A DNA stretch of 64,000 nucleotides, from NCBI RefSeq assembly GCF_016755635.1, contig NZ_CP051500.1, positions 1,116,001 to 1,180,000 on the forward strand, in the 5' to 3' direction. This DNA is from Helicobacter pylori (lineage in GTDB: Bacteria > Campylobacterota > Campylobacteria > Campylobacterales > Helicobacteraceae). This document shows, piece after piece, positions 26,428 through 35,179 of the stretch (positions within the stretch are counted from its first letter, which is position 1; every line of letters starts with the position of its first letter). The notes below the pieces were generated by a model. That model did not search any database. It saw only the letters and a list, made by a program, of their open reading frames with translations, and was not told the origin of the DNA. Position numbers and translations under genes: made by a program.

Positions 26428-28131
26428 TTAAAATTCTTTCCTTGGATCCGTTGATCCATAGAAAACGCTCCCCTTAGTTTTAGGCAAAACTTGGATCGCA
26501 TTCACATCACCCATGACCGGCTTAGTAACGATTTGATAGCCCATTTTAGTGAGGTTATCTTTCACATCAGCGGGCATGCCAAACTTTTCAATCCTTAATT
26601 CATCAGGCAACCATTGCATGTGAAATCTAGGGGCTGAGACCGCTTCAGAAATATTCATGTTGTAATCAATGACATTGGAAATCACTTGCAACACCGTAGT
26701 GATAATCCTAGACCCTCCAGGGCTTCCCACCACCAAAAAAACCTTATTGTTTTTCAACACAATCGTAGGCGACATGGAGCTTAAAGGGCGCTTATTGGCT
26801 TCAATCGCATTCGCATCGCCCCCTACTAAACCATAGAGATTAGGATTCCCAGGCTTTATGGAAAAATCATCCATTTCATTGTTCAATAAAAATCCTGCCC
26901 CATCAATACTAGCAGCGCTTCCATAAGAAGCGTTAATGGTGTAAGTAACGCTGACTGCATTCCCCCACCTGTCCGCTACAGAATAATGCGTGGTATTGCT
27001 CCCCTCATGCAACTGCCCCATTCCTGGTTTGATTTGAGAGCTTGGCGTAACCGTATCTGGCTGGATAGCGTCAAAAATCTTTTTGGCATACGCCTTATTA
27101 ATCAATTTATCCACCGGCACTGAAACAAAATCAGCGTCTCCCATATAAACCGATCTGTCCGCATAAGCTTGACGCATCGCTTCTGCAGCGATATGGATAT
27201 TCTTAGAAGCCCCATACCCAAGGGTGCTTAAATCCGCATTTTCCATGACATTTAAAATCTGGATCAAATGCGTGCCTCCTGAACTTGGCGGCGACATAGA
27301 AATGATCTTATACCCACGATAACTCCCCACCACGGGTTTGCGCCATTTCACATTGTAACTGGCTAAATCTTCTTTAGTGATAATCCCTCCATTTTTTTTC
27401 ATGTCTTTCTCAATCAAATCAGCGACTTGCCCTTGGTAAAAGCCTTTAGCGCCTAGCGTTTTGATTTGATTCAAAGTCTTGGCTAAATCTTTTTGGACAA
27501 ACAAATCCCCTTCTTGATAATCAAGATGGCCTTTTTTAAAAAAATACTTTTTGCTAGAACTGTATTTTAAAAACCGCTCCCTTGCTTCTTTTAGGGTTTC
27601 TGCTTGTCTTTGTGAAATCACATAACCATTTTCAGCCAATTTAATGGCAGGATCAATGAGTTGCGATAGTTTTTTTGTGCCGTATTTTTTCAACATCGCT
27701 TCCATGCCCGCCACCGTTCCAGGAACCCCAGCCGCCAAATAGCCATCTTCGCTGAGCTTAGGGACTACATTGCCTTGCTTGTCTAAAAACATGCCCTTAG
27801 TGGCTTTTAAGGGGGCTTTTTCTCTAAAATCTAAGGCAACATTTTCACCATTAGCCAAATGGATAACCGCAAAGCCCCCACCACCAATATTGCCTGCTGC
27901 AGGATGGACGACCGCTAGAGCAAAACCTATCGCTACAGCCGCATCAATCGCATTACCCCCATCTTCTAAAACCTTTTGCCCAATCTCACTAGCTAGCGGG
28001 TGGCTAGAAAGGGCTAAGCCTACTTTAGTGTTTTTAATGGGGGGATAACTCGCTGCACTCAAAGGGCTTAACAAACCCAAAGAGAGCGCTATCACACCCA
28101 AGCCAATCGTTTTCAAAAAACTCCGTTTCAT
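26428..28131 (-). CDS. ggt: Gamma-glutamyltranspeptidase
   Basis: Periplasmic/secreted enzyme that hydrolyses glutamine and glutathione; in H. pylori it supplies glutamate and inhibits T cells and epithelial growth. The 567-residue precursor has a signal peptide (to about residue 27) and is autoprocessed before Thr380 in SNTTHYS, giving two subunits; Arg103 (DFREKAP) binds the glutamyl carboxylate, and GSPGGSRI is the oxyanion region. ATG 28131 has AAAGGA six bases upstream; an in-frame TTG upstream adds five residues and is rejected. Confidence 0.97.
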   Translation of the reverse strand: MKRSFLKTIGLGVIALSLGLLSPLSAASYPPIKNTKVGLALSSHPLASEIGQKVLEDGGNAIDAAVAIGFALAVVHPAAGNIGGGGFAVIHLANGENVALDFREKAPLKATKGMFLDKQGNVVPKLSEDGYLAAGVPGTVAGMEAMLKKYGTKKLSQLIDPAIKLAENGYVISQRQAETLKEARERFLKYSSSKKYFFKKGHLDYQEGDLFVQKDLAKTLNQIKTLGAKGFYQGQVADLIEKDMKKNGGIITKEDLASYNVKWRKPVVGSYRGYKIISMSPPSSGGTHLIQILNVMENADLSTLGYGASKNIHIAAEAMRQAYADRSVYMGDADFVSVPVDKLINKAYAKKIFDAIQPDTVTPSSQIKPGMGQLHEGSNTTHYSVADRWGNAVSVTYTINASYGSAASIDGAGFLLNNEMDDFSIKPGNPNLYGLVGGDANAIEANKRPLSSMSPTIVLKNNKVFLVVGSPGGSRIITTVLQVISNVIDYNMNISEAVSAPRFHMQWLPDELRIEKFGMPADVKDNLTKMGYQIVTKPVMGDVNAIQVLPKTKGSVFYGSTDPRKEF

Positions 28132-28161
28132 CTGTTTTCCTTTCAATCAACAATAATCGTT

Positions 28162-28167
28162 ATTATA
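28162..28167 (-). promoter_or_regulatory. Extended -10 promoter of ggt
   Basis: On the minus strand the sequence reads TGCTATAAT, a full extended -10 element, 31 bases before the ATG. This fits strong constitutive expression. Confidence 0.65.
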
Positions 28168-28335
28168 GCATAAGCTTTACAAAGCACCCTCTCGCTTATA
28201 GTTATATGATGTTATTAGCCATTATCGTTTGAGTGTTGGTTATAAAAAAGGCTCAAAAATGAGTTTTAAAATAAACAGAGTTTAAAAAATAAGTTAAATA
28301 AGGCTTATTTGATAAAAACGCTATTGGCAGGAAAC

Positions 28336-30156
28336 TTATTGTTTAATCCCCAATAAAGTGTCTATCATCCGATCAATAGTGCTAATGACTTTAGCGTTAG
28401 CCGCATAGCCGCTTTGAAACTTGATTAAATTCAGCATTTCTTCATCCACGCTCACTTGCGAAATGGAGAGTTGCTCTTTTTTAATGGTTTCTAACATGCT
28501 TTTTTTAGTGTCCAAAATACGCCCTGATTTTTCAGCGTCCGTATTGATTTTACCGGTTAAAAATTGATAAAACTCGCTGATTTTCATTGGTTTAATGTCA
28601 AACTTGTCGTTATAAAAATCCACGCTATCGTATTGCAATTGCTGCATCATGTTCGCCACATCAAAATTCCCGTTAATGGGGGCAAGCCATGGGCGGATAG
28701 TGGTAGGCTCTTTTTTGTATTCTTTATTCAAGCTGATATTAGAAGCGTCATCGCCTTGAAAAAAAGGGTTGAGCTTTAACGCTCCCATAAAATTCGTGCC
28801 GTTATCTTTCATAGAAACAAACAACCCTTGCGAAGCGTTTTTAGGCTGGATAACAAACTTTTTAGTCTCATTGTTAAAGCTCGCTATGAAATAATCATCA
28901 AAATCGTTTTCGGTGTTATTGTCTTGATTGTCATCAGTGTTAGCGTTAATGGCTTGGATAATATCGTTCATGGTTGTAATGGGCGTGATAGCAATGGTTT
29001 TTCTGGCGATTTCTTTACCATCGGTGTTGTAAGCGATTAGATCAAACGAGCCGTTTTTGATATTGTAGTTAGTGTCTTTAAAGGCTTCATCGCTATTAAA
29101 CTCCACCGGCTCGCCCTCAATATGATGACTCGCGCTTTGAGCGTAAATCGCATTAGTGGATTCTATCAAGCCCCTAGCAAAAGAATCCAACAAATCAATG
29201 TAATCTTGTAATTTGCCCTTCAAAGTCCCATTAGAGCCGTCATTATACACGTTCAATAACGCCCCCACTTTTCCTTGATTGAGCTTGTCAGTGATATTAG
29301 TCACCTTAAAATCATCGCTTTGAAAATAAACCTGGTTCAAACCCCCTTTATTTTCGGATTCTTTAACCACTAAAGGATGGAAAATAGAGCCATCAATGAT
29401 ATTGAATCCATGCCCAATGTTAAGGTTATAGCTCTCATCAAAATCCGCTGAGTCTTTATCTGTGAGCGAATGAGTCTTAATGCTGCTTTTAAAAACATTC
29501 CCCCCTAAAAGCTCTCGCAAATGGAATTCTAATTCATCTCGCTTATCCCTTAATTCATTGGCATGCTTTAAACTCTTGTTGTTTTCCACTTCTTTAATGC
29601 GTTTGTTGATCTCAGCGATTTGAGAACCCAAGCTATTGACTTCTTTGATCACGCTTTTTAATTCTTCGCTCGCTTTGTGCTGTAAGGTCGTTAATCTTTC
29701 TCTGGTGTCTTTAATGTTGTGCGTTAAAGCTTCTGTTTTTTGAGCGAGAGCCTGTTTTTGAGCGGAGTCTTTGGCGTTTTTAGACAATTCTTTCCATGAG
29801 TTAAAATAATCTTGCAAATCCGTAAAAAGGCTCGCTTCATCAATGTCCGGAAAATACGCGCTCGCTTCTTTTAAATGCGAAAACTCTGTATCGTAATAAG
29901 TGTTTTCGTAATTAGCCTTCGTGTAACGAGCAAAAACAAACTCATCATGCACCCTTTCAATGGCTTCTACATCCACGCCCATATTCACGTTTTTAGTGCC
30001 ATACATATAGGCCGCTTGGGGCTTTGCAATCACGCGCTGACGGCTATAAAATTCATCGCTAGCGTTAGAAATGTTATTCCCGGTAACATCCACCATGCTC
30101 TGATGGGCTTGTAGGCCCGTGTAAGAAGTGTTGAGTGAAGATAAAATTCCGCCCAT
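28336..30156 (-). CDS. flgK: Flagellar hook-filament junction protein 1 (HAP1)
   Basis: Joins the hook to the flagellin filament. The 606-residue protein has the conserved flagellar rod/hook N-terminus (LNTSYTGLQAHQSMVDVTGNNISN) and C-terminal helix (LIKFQSGYAANAKVISTIDRM) that pack together in the tube. It starts 1 base after the FlgN-like gene and shares its sigma-54 promoter. Known in H. pylori as HP1119, RpoN-controlled. Confidence 0.95.
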   Translation of the reverse strand: MGGILSSLNTSYTGLQAHQSMVDVTGNNISNASDEFYSRQRVIAKPQAAYMYGTKNVNMGVDVEAIERVHDEFVFARYTKANYENTYYDTEFSHLKEASAYFPDIDEASLFTDLQDYFNSWKELSKNAKDSAQKQALAQKTEALTHNIKDTRERLTTLQHKASEELKSVIKEVNSLGSQIAEINKRIKEVENNKSLKHANELRDKRDELEFHLRELLGGNVFKSSIKTHSLTDKDSADFDESYNLNIGHGFNIIDGSIFHPLVVKESENKGGLNQVYFQSDDFKVTNITDKLNQGKVGALLNVYNDGSNGTLKGKLQDYIDLLDSFARGLIESTNAIYAQSASHHIEGEPVEFNSDEAFKDTNYNIKNGSFDLIAYNTDGKEIARKTIAITPITTMNDIIQAINANTDDNQDNNTENDFDDYFIASFNNETKKFVIQPKNASQGLFVSMKDNGTNFMGALKLNPFFQGDDASNISLNKEYKKEPTTIRPWLAPINGNFDVANMMQQLQYDSVDFYNDKFDIKPMKISEFYQFLTGKINTDAEKSGRILDTKKSMLETIKKEQLSISQVSVDEEMLNLIKFQSGYAANAKVISTIDRMIDTLLGIKQ

Positions 30157-30157
30157 T

Positions 30158-30592
30158 TTACGCCTGCACTCTTAAAAAATGGCTCCCCACATGCCTAGAG
30201 CCTTTATAGTCGCAAGTATCATGGGGAATGATTTGTTGGATGAGCGAAGAATAAAACTCAGAAACCGCAAACGCCATGCGCGAATAAATCAAATTTTTTT
30301 CTTTCAAAACAAGCAAGGACTCTCGCATCTGGTTTAAAAAATCGCTCGTTTTTTCGTCTAACAATTCACTCATTTCTTTATTGGGGAATTGGTTTTTTAA
30401 AGACAACATTTGCGCATCTATATTTGCTTTTTCTTTTTCAAAAGCTTGAATCGCTAGCTGTTTTTGATGGTTTCTTTCAAAAATTTCGGCGTGTTTAGCG
30501 AGCTTGATGTCTCTTATATCGTGCTCCGTTAAGTCAATCAACGCTTTCAATTGGTTGAGCGCGTTTTCTAAATGGGAATGTAAAACGACCAT
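30158..30592 (-). CDS. Putative FlgN-like flagellar export chaperone
   Basis: An all-helical 144-residue protein of a size typical of FlgN, which escorts FlgK and FlgL to the export gate. Sequence identity to enteric FlgN is not evident by eye; the call rests on its position immediately before flgK, the flgM-flgN-flgK order of Campylobacter, and a sigma-54 promoter directly upstream. Start ATG 30592 has AAAGGA six bases before it; the longer in-frame start at 30628 would lie upstream of the predicted transcript start. Confidence 0.7.
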   Translation of the reverse strand: MVVLHSHLENALNQLKALIDLTEHDIRDIKLAKHAEIFERNHQKQLAIQAFEKEKANIDAQMLSLKNQFPNKEMSELLDEKTSDFLNQMRESLLVLKEKNLIYSRMAFAVSEFYSSLIQQIIPHDTCDYKGSRHVGSHFLRVQA

Positions 30593-30628
30593 AACAAATC
30601 CTTTAGCTCTTGTTTCAGCCGTATTCAA

Positions 30629-30642
30629 GCAAATACTATGCC
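30629..30642 (-). promoter_or_regulatory. Sigma-54 (RpoN) promoter of the FlgN-like gene and flgK
   Basis: On the minus strand TGGCATAGTATTTGCTT has GG at -24 (30642-30641) and GC at -12 (30630-30629) with exactly ten bases between, as RpoN requires. Transcription would begin near 30617, 25 bases before the ATG. Confidence 0.8.
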
Positions 30643-30670
30643 ATTTTAGAGTTTTACTATCAGCAAATAC

Positions 30671-31423
30671 TTAGTCCAAAAGTTCTGTAGGGTCAATTTT
30701 AAACTGCAACATGTTTGCACTTTCTTTGCCATTATCACCTCCCTTTCTTTGAATAGTAATTCTTCCTATTTTGAGTGAGCCTTTTTTGCTTATTTCTACA
30801 CTTCCATCATCAAAATAATGTTGCATGACAACATTAATATTTTTTAAAGCCCATTTTATATCAAAATTAATTGCTTGTATGACTAACACCCATTCAGCAC
30901 TAAACTCACCCCTACCTTTTAAAATATCAGAAACAATCAGCATTTTATTGTCATTTAACCATGCTAATAATTCTTGTTGTTCTTTATGAGAAAATTCATT
31001 AATAAGCATTCTTTTATTAGGATATTTTATATCTTGTCTTGTTGGCTTTAACTCTCCTGTAAAATAAGCGAATAATTGATAAATATTAGGGGGAATATTC
31101 CACATTTCTTGATAAGATTTGAGCTTTCTTTTATCAATTTGATTAAAACCTTTTTGATTACTCACTAATTTAACTTGTATATTCTCGCTATCTAAGGCTT
31201 GTTTTAATTTAATTTGAATGATGACATTTATATCGGCTTTATACCCACTAAGCACATTCGCTTTAACATATTCAATCTTATTTAAATCATAGCCCATAAT
31301 CATTAACCAAATTTGTGCATCTCTATCATTAGAGTAATCATTGAATTTTTGTGCGACTTTCTTTTCGTTTAAAAAACCATTTTTAGCAATGAGTGAGCCA
31401 AAAGAACTTGTATGACTATTCAT
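30671..31423 (-). CDS. Type II restriction endonuclease, HinP1I-like (predicted to cut GCGC)
   Basis: A 250-residue protein closely similar to R.HinP1I, which cuts G^CGC: shared blocks as I recall them are VLSGYK.DINV, NIQVKLVSN.GFNQIDK, YQEMW, HFTGEL-type FTGEL, AEWVLV and the C-terminus QRKGGDNG.E.ANMLQFKIDPTEL. The HinP1I catalytic pattern D-X18-Q-X-K is exact: D64, Q83, K85. Length equals HinP1I, so it looks intact. It overlaps the methyltransferase by 8 bases and is read after it, letting protection appear first. The AT-rich composition and the position inside a flagellar block suggest transfer. Confidence 0.88.
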   Translation of the reverse strand: MNSHTSSFGSLIAKNGFLNEKKVAQKFNDYSNDRDAQIWLMIMGYDLNKIEYVKANVLSGYKADINVIIQIKLKQALDSENIQVKLVSNQKGFNQIDKRKLKSYQEMWNIPPNIYQLFAYFTGELKPTRQDIKYPNKRMLINEFSHKEQQELLAWLNDNKMLIVSDILKGRGEFSAEWVLVIQAINFDIKWALKNINVVMQHYFDDGSVEISKKGSLKIGRITIQRKGGDNGKESANMLQFKIDPTELLD

Positions 31424-32381
31424 TAGAAACTGCCTTTAACATTTGCTGTGTGATAGCAGCAATCACATTCACGCTCATCGCATTCCCTGCTTGGGATAGC
31501 AAATGGCTTTCTTTAAAGTTAGGATTGTCTTTAATCTTAGCGATCAAATCCCTAGGAAATCCTTGCAAAAGCAAGCTTTCAATAGCGTTTAATTTCTTAA
31601 TTTTACCTTTTTGAATATAAAATAGGCCATGTCTTCCTGTCCTTAAAGTAGGAAAAACATTAAAATACAACCTTAAATCAGATTGTCTTGTGTCTAAAAC
31701 AGCGTTTTCTAAAGTTAAGATATTCTCTAAAGAAACCCGGTTATGGTTGTATTTATTATGCAAATATTTCTGAAAAGTAGCGTTATTAATATCCAAATAA
31801 CACTCATTATCTGCGTCTAAAAAATCTTCAAAATGATAATCATTGGCTAAACCTAAAGGGAAATTAAACAGGTGTTTTAAATCCTTCCTAAACCCTACAA
31901 TATAAATGCGTTCTCTATTTTGGGCTAATTGGAAATCAGCACTGTTTAAAATTTGATAATAAGTTGTATAGCCTGCTTCTTGCAAGGCTTTTATAATAAT
32001 ATTAAAAGTTGCCTTTTTATTATGATTGATCAAGCCTTTAACATTTTCAAGCAAGAAAAATTTGGGCTGTTTGACTTTTAAAATGCGAATAAGCCCATAA
32101 ATAATCGTCCCTCTTTCATCTTCAAGCCCTTTCCTTTTGCCATTAATAGAAAAAGCTTGACAAGGAAATCCGCTAATGAGCGCATCAAAATTGGGTAAAT
32201 CATTAGGGTTGATTCGCATCAAATCCCCAAAATTATGGGTATCTTTAAAAAATAATTCATAAGTTCTAAGGGCTTCATGATTGATTTCGGCATGCCCTAC
32301 GCATTTTAAATGGCATTGCTCCAAGCCCAAACGGCCTCCACCAATACCAGAACAAAAATCCATAAAAGTTAAAATTCCCAA
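31416..32381 (-). CDS. C5-cytosine DNA methyltransferase (GCGC, M.Hpy99III/HhaI type)
   Basis: Methylates cytosine and protects against the adjacent nuclease. Motif I FMDFCSGIGGGRLGL at 6-20, motif IV catalytic PCQAFS with Cys74, motif VI ENV at 112-114, RIYIVGFR (motif VIII region) and motif X QAGNAMSVNVI are present and complete over 321 residues. The orthologue JHP1050 (HP1121) is known as a core-genome GCGC methyltransferase with regulatory effects. Start is TTG 32381 with AGGAA about eight bases upstream; the next start, ATG, would cut into motif I. Confidence 0.92.
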   Translation of the reverse strand: MGILTFMDFCSGIGGGRLGLEQCHLKCVGHAEINHEALRTYELFFKDTHNFGDLMRINPNDLPNFDALISGFPCQAFSINGKRKGLEDERGTIIYGLIRILKVKQPKFFLLENVKGLINHNKKATFNIIIKALQEAGYTTYYQILNSADFQLAQNRERIYIVGFRKDLKHLFNFPLGLANDYHFEDFLDADNECYLDINNATFQKYLHNKYNHNRVSLENILTLENAVLDTRQSDLRLYFNVFPTLRTGRHGLFYIQKGKIKKLNAIESLLLQGFPRDLIAKIKDNPNFKESHLLSQAGNAMSVNVIAAITQQMLKAVSNE

Positions 32382-32522
32382 TCAATCATTCCTAGCATAC
32401 AAAAAAACACGCCCTATTTAAGAAAGCGACAAACTCATTTCAAAACATAAAGAAACTAAAATCTAATGGAAAACAAAATCACAGCAAGAATAAACCCCCT
32501 AGAAATGAAGCCCTTAAACCCC

Positions 32523-32726
32523 CTAGCTTATCCCCAATAAATCCTGTGCCATTTTGTGAGAAGTCTCATGCAAGTTGATTTTATACTGGTTATTTTCAAT
32601 CGCTTTCTTGATCTCAGCTACCCTATCAAGAGCAACCTCATTGTTTTCAACTTTTTCATTCTTTTCCACACGCTTATAATTCCCCAAAGACTGCACCGGA
32701 GCAAGAGAATAAACGGCATTAATCAT
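32523..32726 (-). CDS. flgM: Anti-sigma-28 factor FlgM
   Basis: Holds FliA (sigma-28) inactive until hook completion. The 67-residue protein has the FlgM C-terminal pattern VAEIKKAIENNQYKINL followed by MAQDLLG. It is short at the N-terminus compared with enteric FlgM, as known for H. pylori, where the protein is poorly exported. ATG 32726 is chosen because AAAGGA lies seven bases before it. A sigma-28 promoter is visible upstream, giving feedback control. Confidence 0.92.
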   Translation of the reverse strand: MINAVYSLAPVQSLGNYKRVEKNEKVENNEVALDRVAEIKKAIENNQYKINLHETSHKMAQDLLGIS

Positions 32727-32766
32727 TGTAAAATCCTTTAATTTGATATTCATTCCATTACAGCAA

Positions 32767-32774
32767 GTATCGGC
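32767..32774 (-). promoter_or_regulatory. Sigma-28 (FliA) -10 element of flgM
   Basis: GCCGATAC on the minus strand matches the sigma-28 -10 consensus GCCGATAA in 7 of 8 positions. A TTAA/TAAC tetramer lies 13-14 bases upstream as a degenerate -35. Predicted transcript start is near 32759. Confidence 0.7.
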
Positions 32775-32788
32775 AAAAAAGAAAAAAG

Positions 32789-32995
32789 TTAATGGATTTT
32801 TGAAATCTGTTTTTGCAATTCCTTACCAAATTTCTTGGTGGTGGTGATGGGTTTTTTTCCGGTTTCTGCCACAGAGCCAAAAGATTGCGATTGCAAACTT
32901 TTAAACATAAAAAACATCAAAAAAATTAAAATATAACAAAACAAAAAAAAGCAAATGGTAGGGAATAGCCAATTTTTGAGATTAGAACTATTCAT
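32789..32995 (-). CDS. Small single-pass membrane protein, unknown
   Basis: A 68-residue reading frame between slyD and flgM. Residues 10-32 are a strong hydrophobic helix (FPTICFFLFCYILIFLMFFMF), followed by a basic tail ending KFGKELQKQISKIH, so the tail is probably cytoplasmic. AAGG lies shortly before the ATG and it fits the gene spacing on this strand. No family is recognised. The flgM promoter lies directly after its stop. Confidence 0.55.
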   Translation of the reverse strand: MNSSNLKNWLFPTICFFLFCYILIFLMFFMFKSLQSQSFGSVAETGKKPITTTKKFGKELQKQISKIH

Positions 32996-33026
32996 GACCT
33001 TGCCTTTTAAAGACTCCTATACCTTA

Positions 33027-33584
33027 CTACCCATGCGAACATGAACAACCACAACCCCCACCTTTCTTTCCGCCATGACCCCCATGACCGCCACAGCAAC
33101 CTGTCCCACCGCCATGGTGTGAAGCTAAAATTTCTTCTTCGCTCACTTCCCTAAAACCTAAAACCTTGAAACGAAACGCTAAAGTTTTCCCGGCTAACGG
33201 GTGGTTATAATCCACCATCACATGCGTGTTGCTAAAGTCTTTGATAGTGGCTTGAATGGTTTGGTTGTCTTCAGTTTGCCCAAAAACGCTCATGCCTTTT
33301 TCTAATTCAATGCCTTCAAATTGATCTCTAGGGACTTCTTGCAAATAGCTGCTTTCATAAACCCCATAAGCTTCTTCTGGGGCGATGACAACCTCTTCCC
33401 ACTCGCCAATTTGAGCCTTTAATACCGCCTTTTCTAACCCTACTATGATTTGATTAGCGCCTATAATAAACTCTAAAGGCTCTTTAGAAATATTGCTGTC
33501 TAGCACTTCGCTAGAGCCTTGCTCCCTCACTTCATATTCAATCAAAGCGGCTTGCTTGATTGACTCTAAATCATGGTTTTGCAT
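33027..33584 (-). CDS. slyD: FKBP-type peptidyl-prolyl isomerase SlyD with metal-binding tail
   Basis: A 185-residue prolyl isomerase/chaperone that also stores and delivers nickel for hydrogenase and possibly urease. FKBP core residues include the [13 protein letters not shown] stretch, with an IF domain inserted. The tail from about residue 155 is a run of Gly, His and Cys ([17 protein letters not shown], then [13 protein letters not shown]) that binds nickel/zinc. It overlaps the CpoB-like gene by 14 bases. Confidence 0.93.
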   Translation of the reverse strand: MQNHDLESIKQAALIEYEVREQGSSEVLDSNISKEPLEFIIGANQIIVGLEKAVLKAQIGEWEEVVIAPEEAYGVYESSYLQEVPRDQFEGIELEKGMSVFGQTEDNQTIQATIKDFSNTHVMVDYNHPLAGKTLAFRFKVLGFREVSEEEILASHHGGGTGCCGGHGGHGGKKGGGCGCSCSHG

Positions 33585-34566
33585 GGTGGTGTTCCTCCTT
33601 GTTTTCTAAGATTTTTTGCGCCATTTTAGCTTGTTCGCTTGAAGGATACAAGTGCTGCAAAGTGTTTAAAAATTTATAATAGTTTTGATCGTCTTTGATT
33701 TTTTTAAACGACCATGCCGTATGCCACAAAAGCACAGGCATGTAAGACGCTTTTTTATTTAAAAGAGCACTCTCTTTGTAATACTTGATCGCTTCTTTAT
33801 ATCTCTTTTCTCCATAAGCCACTTCTCCAAGAACATAACGCACATAATAAAGTCTGTAACTATTGGCTTCTAACCACAACAAACGCTCTTTGGCTTCTGC
33901 ATAGGATTTGTTTTTAAAAAAAGACAGAGCTTCTTGAAAGATCTCTTTTTGCTTGGACAGATCTTTATCAAACTCAACTTTTGCCTTTTCTTGGGTTTTT
34001 TTCTCTTGATTTTTTGGGGCTTCGGCTTTCAAAGAGGGGTTTTTATTGGCCGGAACACTTGATTTGAGCGGCTTTTCAGCTTTTTCCTCTTGTTCTTTTA
34101 GGGCTTTTTGGATTAAGGCAATTTGTGAAACCAAATCCTGGCTTAACTTGGTCAATAATTCACTCATCTCTTTATTTTGCTTGTCTAACTGCTGGATAGC
34201 TTGCTGGTTAGCGTGAATCTCATTCCTCAAATCCTCTAAAGTTTGCGATTGTTGCTTTAATGTGTTAGCCTGCACTTCTTGCGAAGCTTTTAAGGCTCGC
34301 AAGGATTCTTCTTGGGAAAGGATAGCGTTATTGAGATCTTTAATCTTATTAGCCTGCCCCTCATAAACGCTTCTCAAACCCTCTTGAGCTTGAGTGTTAG
34401 CCTCTACTTGCGAATGGATTTTGGTCAAAATATTAGAAAAATTCTTACTATTGATTTGCAACTGCTTGAGTTCTTTTTTAGTAGCCCCGCTTTGCAAATC
34501 AAACGCTGAAGGTTCCCCATTGAGAAAAAAGGGAGCGATAAAAGGGATAAAAAAAAGCCTTTTCAT
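33571..34566 (-). CDS. CpoB/YbgF-like periplasmic TPR protein of the Tol-Pal system
   Basis: A 331-residue protein: signal peptide (to about residue 17, LNGEPS), a long coiled coil (about 30-165, rich in Gln/Glu/Lys), a charged linker, and a C-terminal TPR region (about 205-320, [17 protein letters not shown] and [13 protein letters not shown]). YbgF/CpoB coordinates peptidoglycan synthesis with outer-membrane constriction through TolA. It lies 7 bases after pal in the tol operon. Confidence 0.85.
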   Translation of the reverse strand: MKRLFFIPFIAPFFLNGEPSAFDLQSGATKKELKQLQINSKNFSNILTKIHSQVEANTQAQEGLRSVYEGQANKIKDLNNAILSQEESLRALKASQEVQANTLKQQSQTLEDLRNEIHANQQAIQQLDKQNKEMSELLTKLSQDLVSQIALIQKALKEQEEKAEKPLKSSVPANKNPSLKAEAPKNQEKKTQEKAKVEFDKDLSKQKEIFQEALSFFKNKSYAEAKERLLWLEANSYRLYYVRYVLGEVAYGEKRYKEAIKYYKESALLNKKASYMPVLLWHTAWSFKKIKDDQNYYKFLNTLQHLYPSSEQAKMAQKILENKEEHHHAKP

Positions 34567-34573
34567 CCTAGAA

Positions 34574-35113
34574 TTACTTCACTAATTTAACATCCACTCT
34601 TCTGTTTTCTTTGTAACATTCTCTAGTTTTTTGGGCGCATTTGGGTTTGGTTTCACCAAAACTGATGGTTTTGATCATATCTTTTTCTACCCCCTTAATG
34701 ACTAAAGCGTTTTTCACGCTCAAAGTCCTTTTAACGCCAAGCGCTTGGTTGTATTCGCTAGAGCCAAATTCATCCGTATTGCCTTCCAAAAGCACTTGCA
34801 TGTGGTTTTCTTTAGCTTTTTGCACGATCTCATCTAAAGTCTCTTGATCGGATTCCTTGATTTCATACTTGTCAAAATCAAAATAAATAGAAGCGATGAT
34901 AGTCCCACTCTCAACAGCCGGTTTTTCTTCAACCACTGGAGCTGGCTCTTGTTTAGGCTCTTCTTTCTCTGGAGCGGGTTCTGTAGTAACGGGTGCAGTC
35001 TGAACCGTTTTAGCACTCACATCGCCAGCCACAGTCTTATTATCCATTTTATGACTACAGCCAGCTACCAATAAAAAAGCTACCAAGAAACTAAATACAG
35101 AAGATCTCTTCAT
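34574..35113 (-). CDS. pal: Peptidoglycan-associated lipoprotein
   Basis: Outer-membrane lipoprotein binding peptidoglycan and TolB. The lipobox LVAGC gives lipidated Cys19; a Pro/Glu-rich linker (about 45-75) follows, then an OmpA-like domain with GNTDEFGSSEYNQALGVKR and a C-terminal KNRRVDV-type motif (ENRRVDVKL). ATG 35113 (179 residues) has GGAGA upstream and starts directly with the signal peptide (MKRSS); the upstream in-frame ATG adds seven residues. Confidence 0.95.
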   Translation of the reverse strand: MKRSSVFSFLVAFLLVAGCSHKMDNKTVAGDVSAKTVQTAPVTTEPAPEKEEPKQEPAPVVEEKPAVESGTIIASIYFDFDKYEIKESDQETLDEIVQKAKENHMQVLLEGNTDEFGSSEYNQALGVKRTLSVKNALVIKGVEKDMIKTISFGETKPKCAQKTRECYKENRRVDVKLVK

Positions 35114-35179
35114 TATAAATTCTCCAAGAATCAAATTTTAATAAGTGTAAATATTAACTCACATTCGCTTAATTTAACC

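Noticed and set aside
28240-28265. Possible terminator after flgK (CTCA/TGAG stem followed by T6)
   Set aside because: The stem has only four base pairs; too weak to call.
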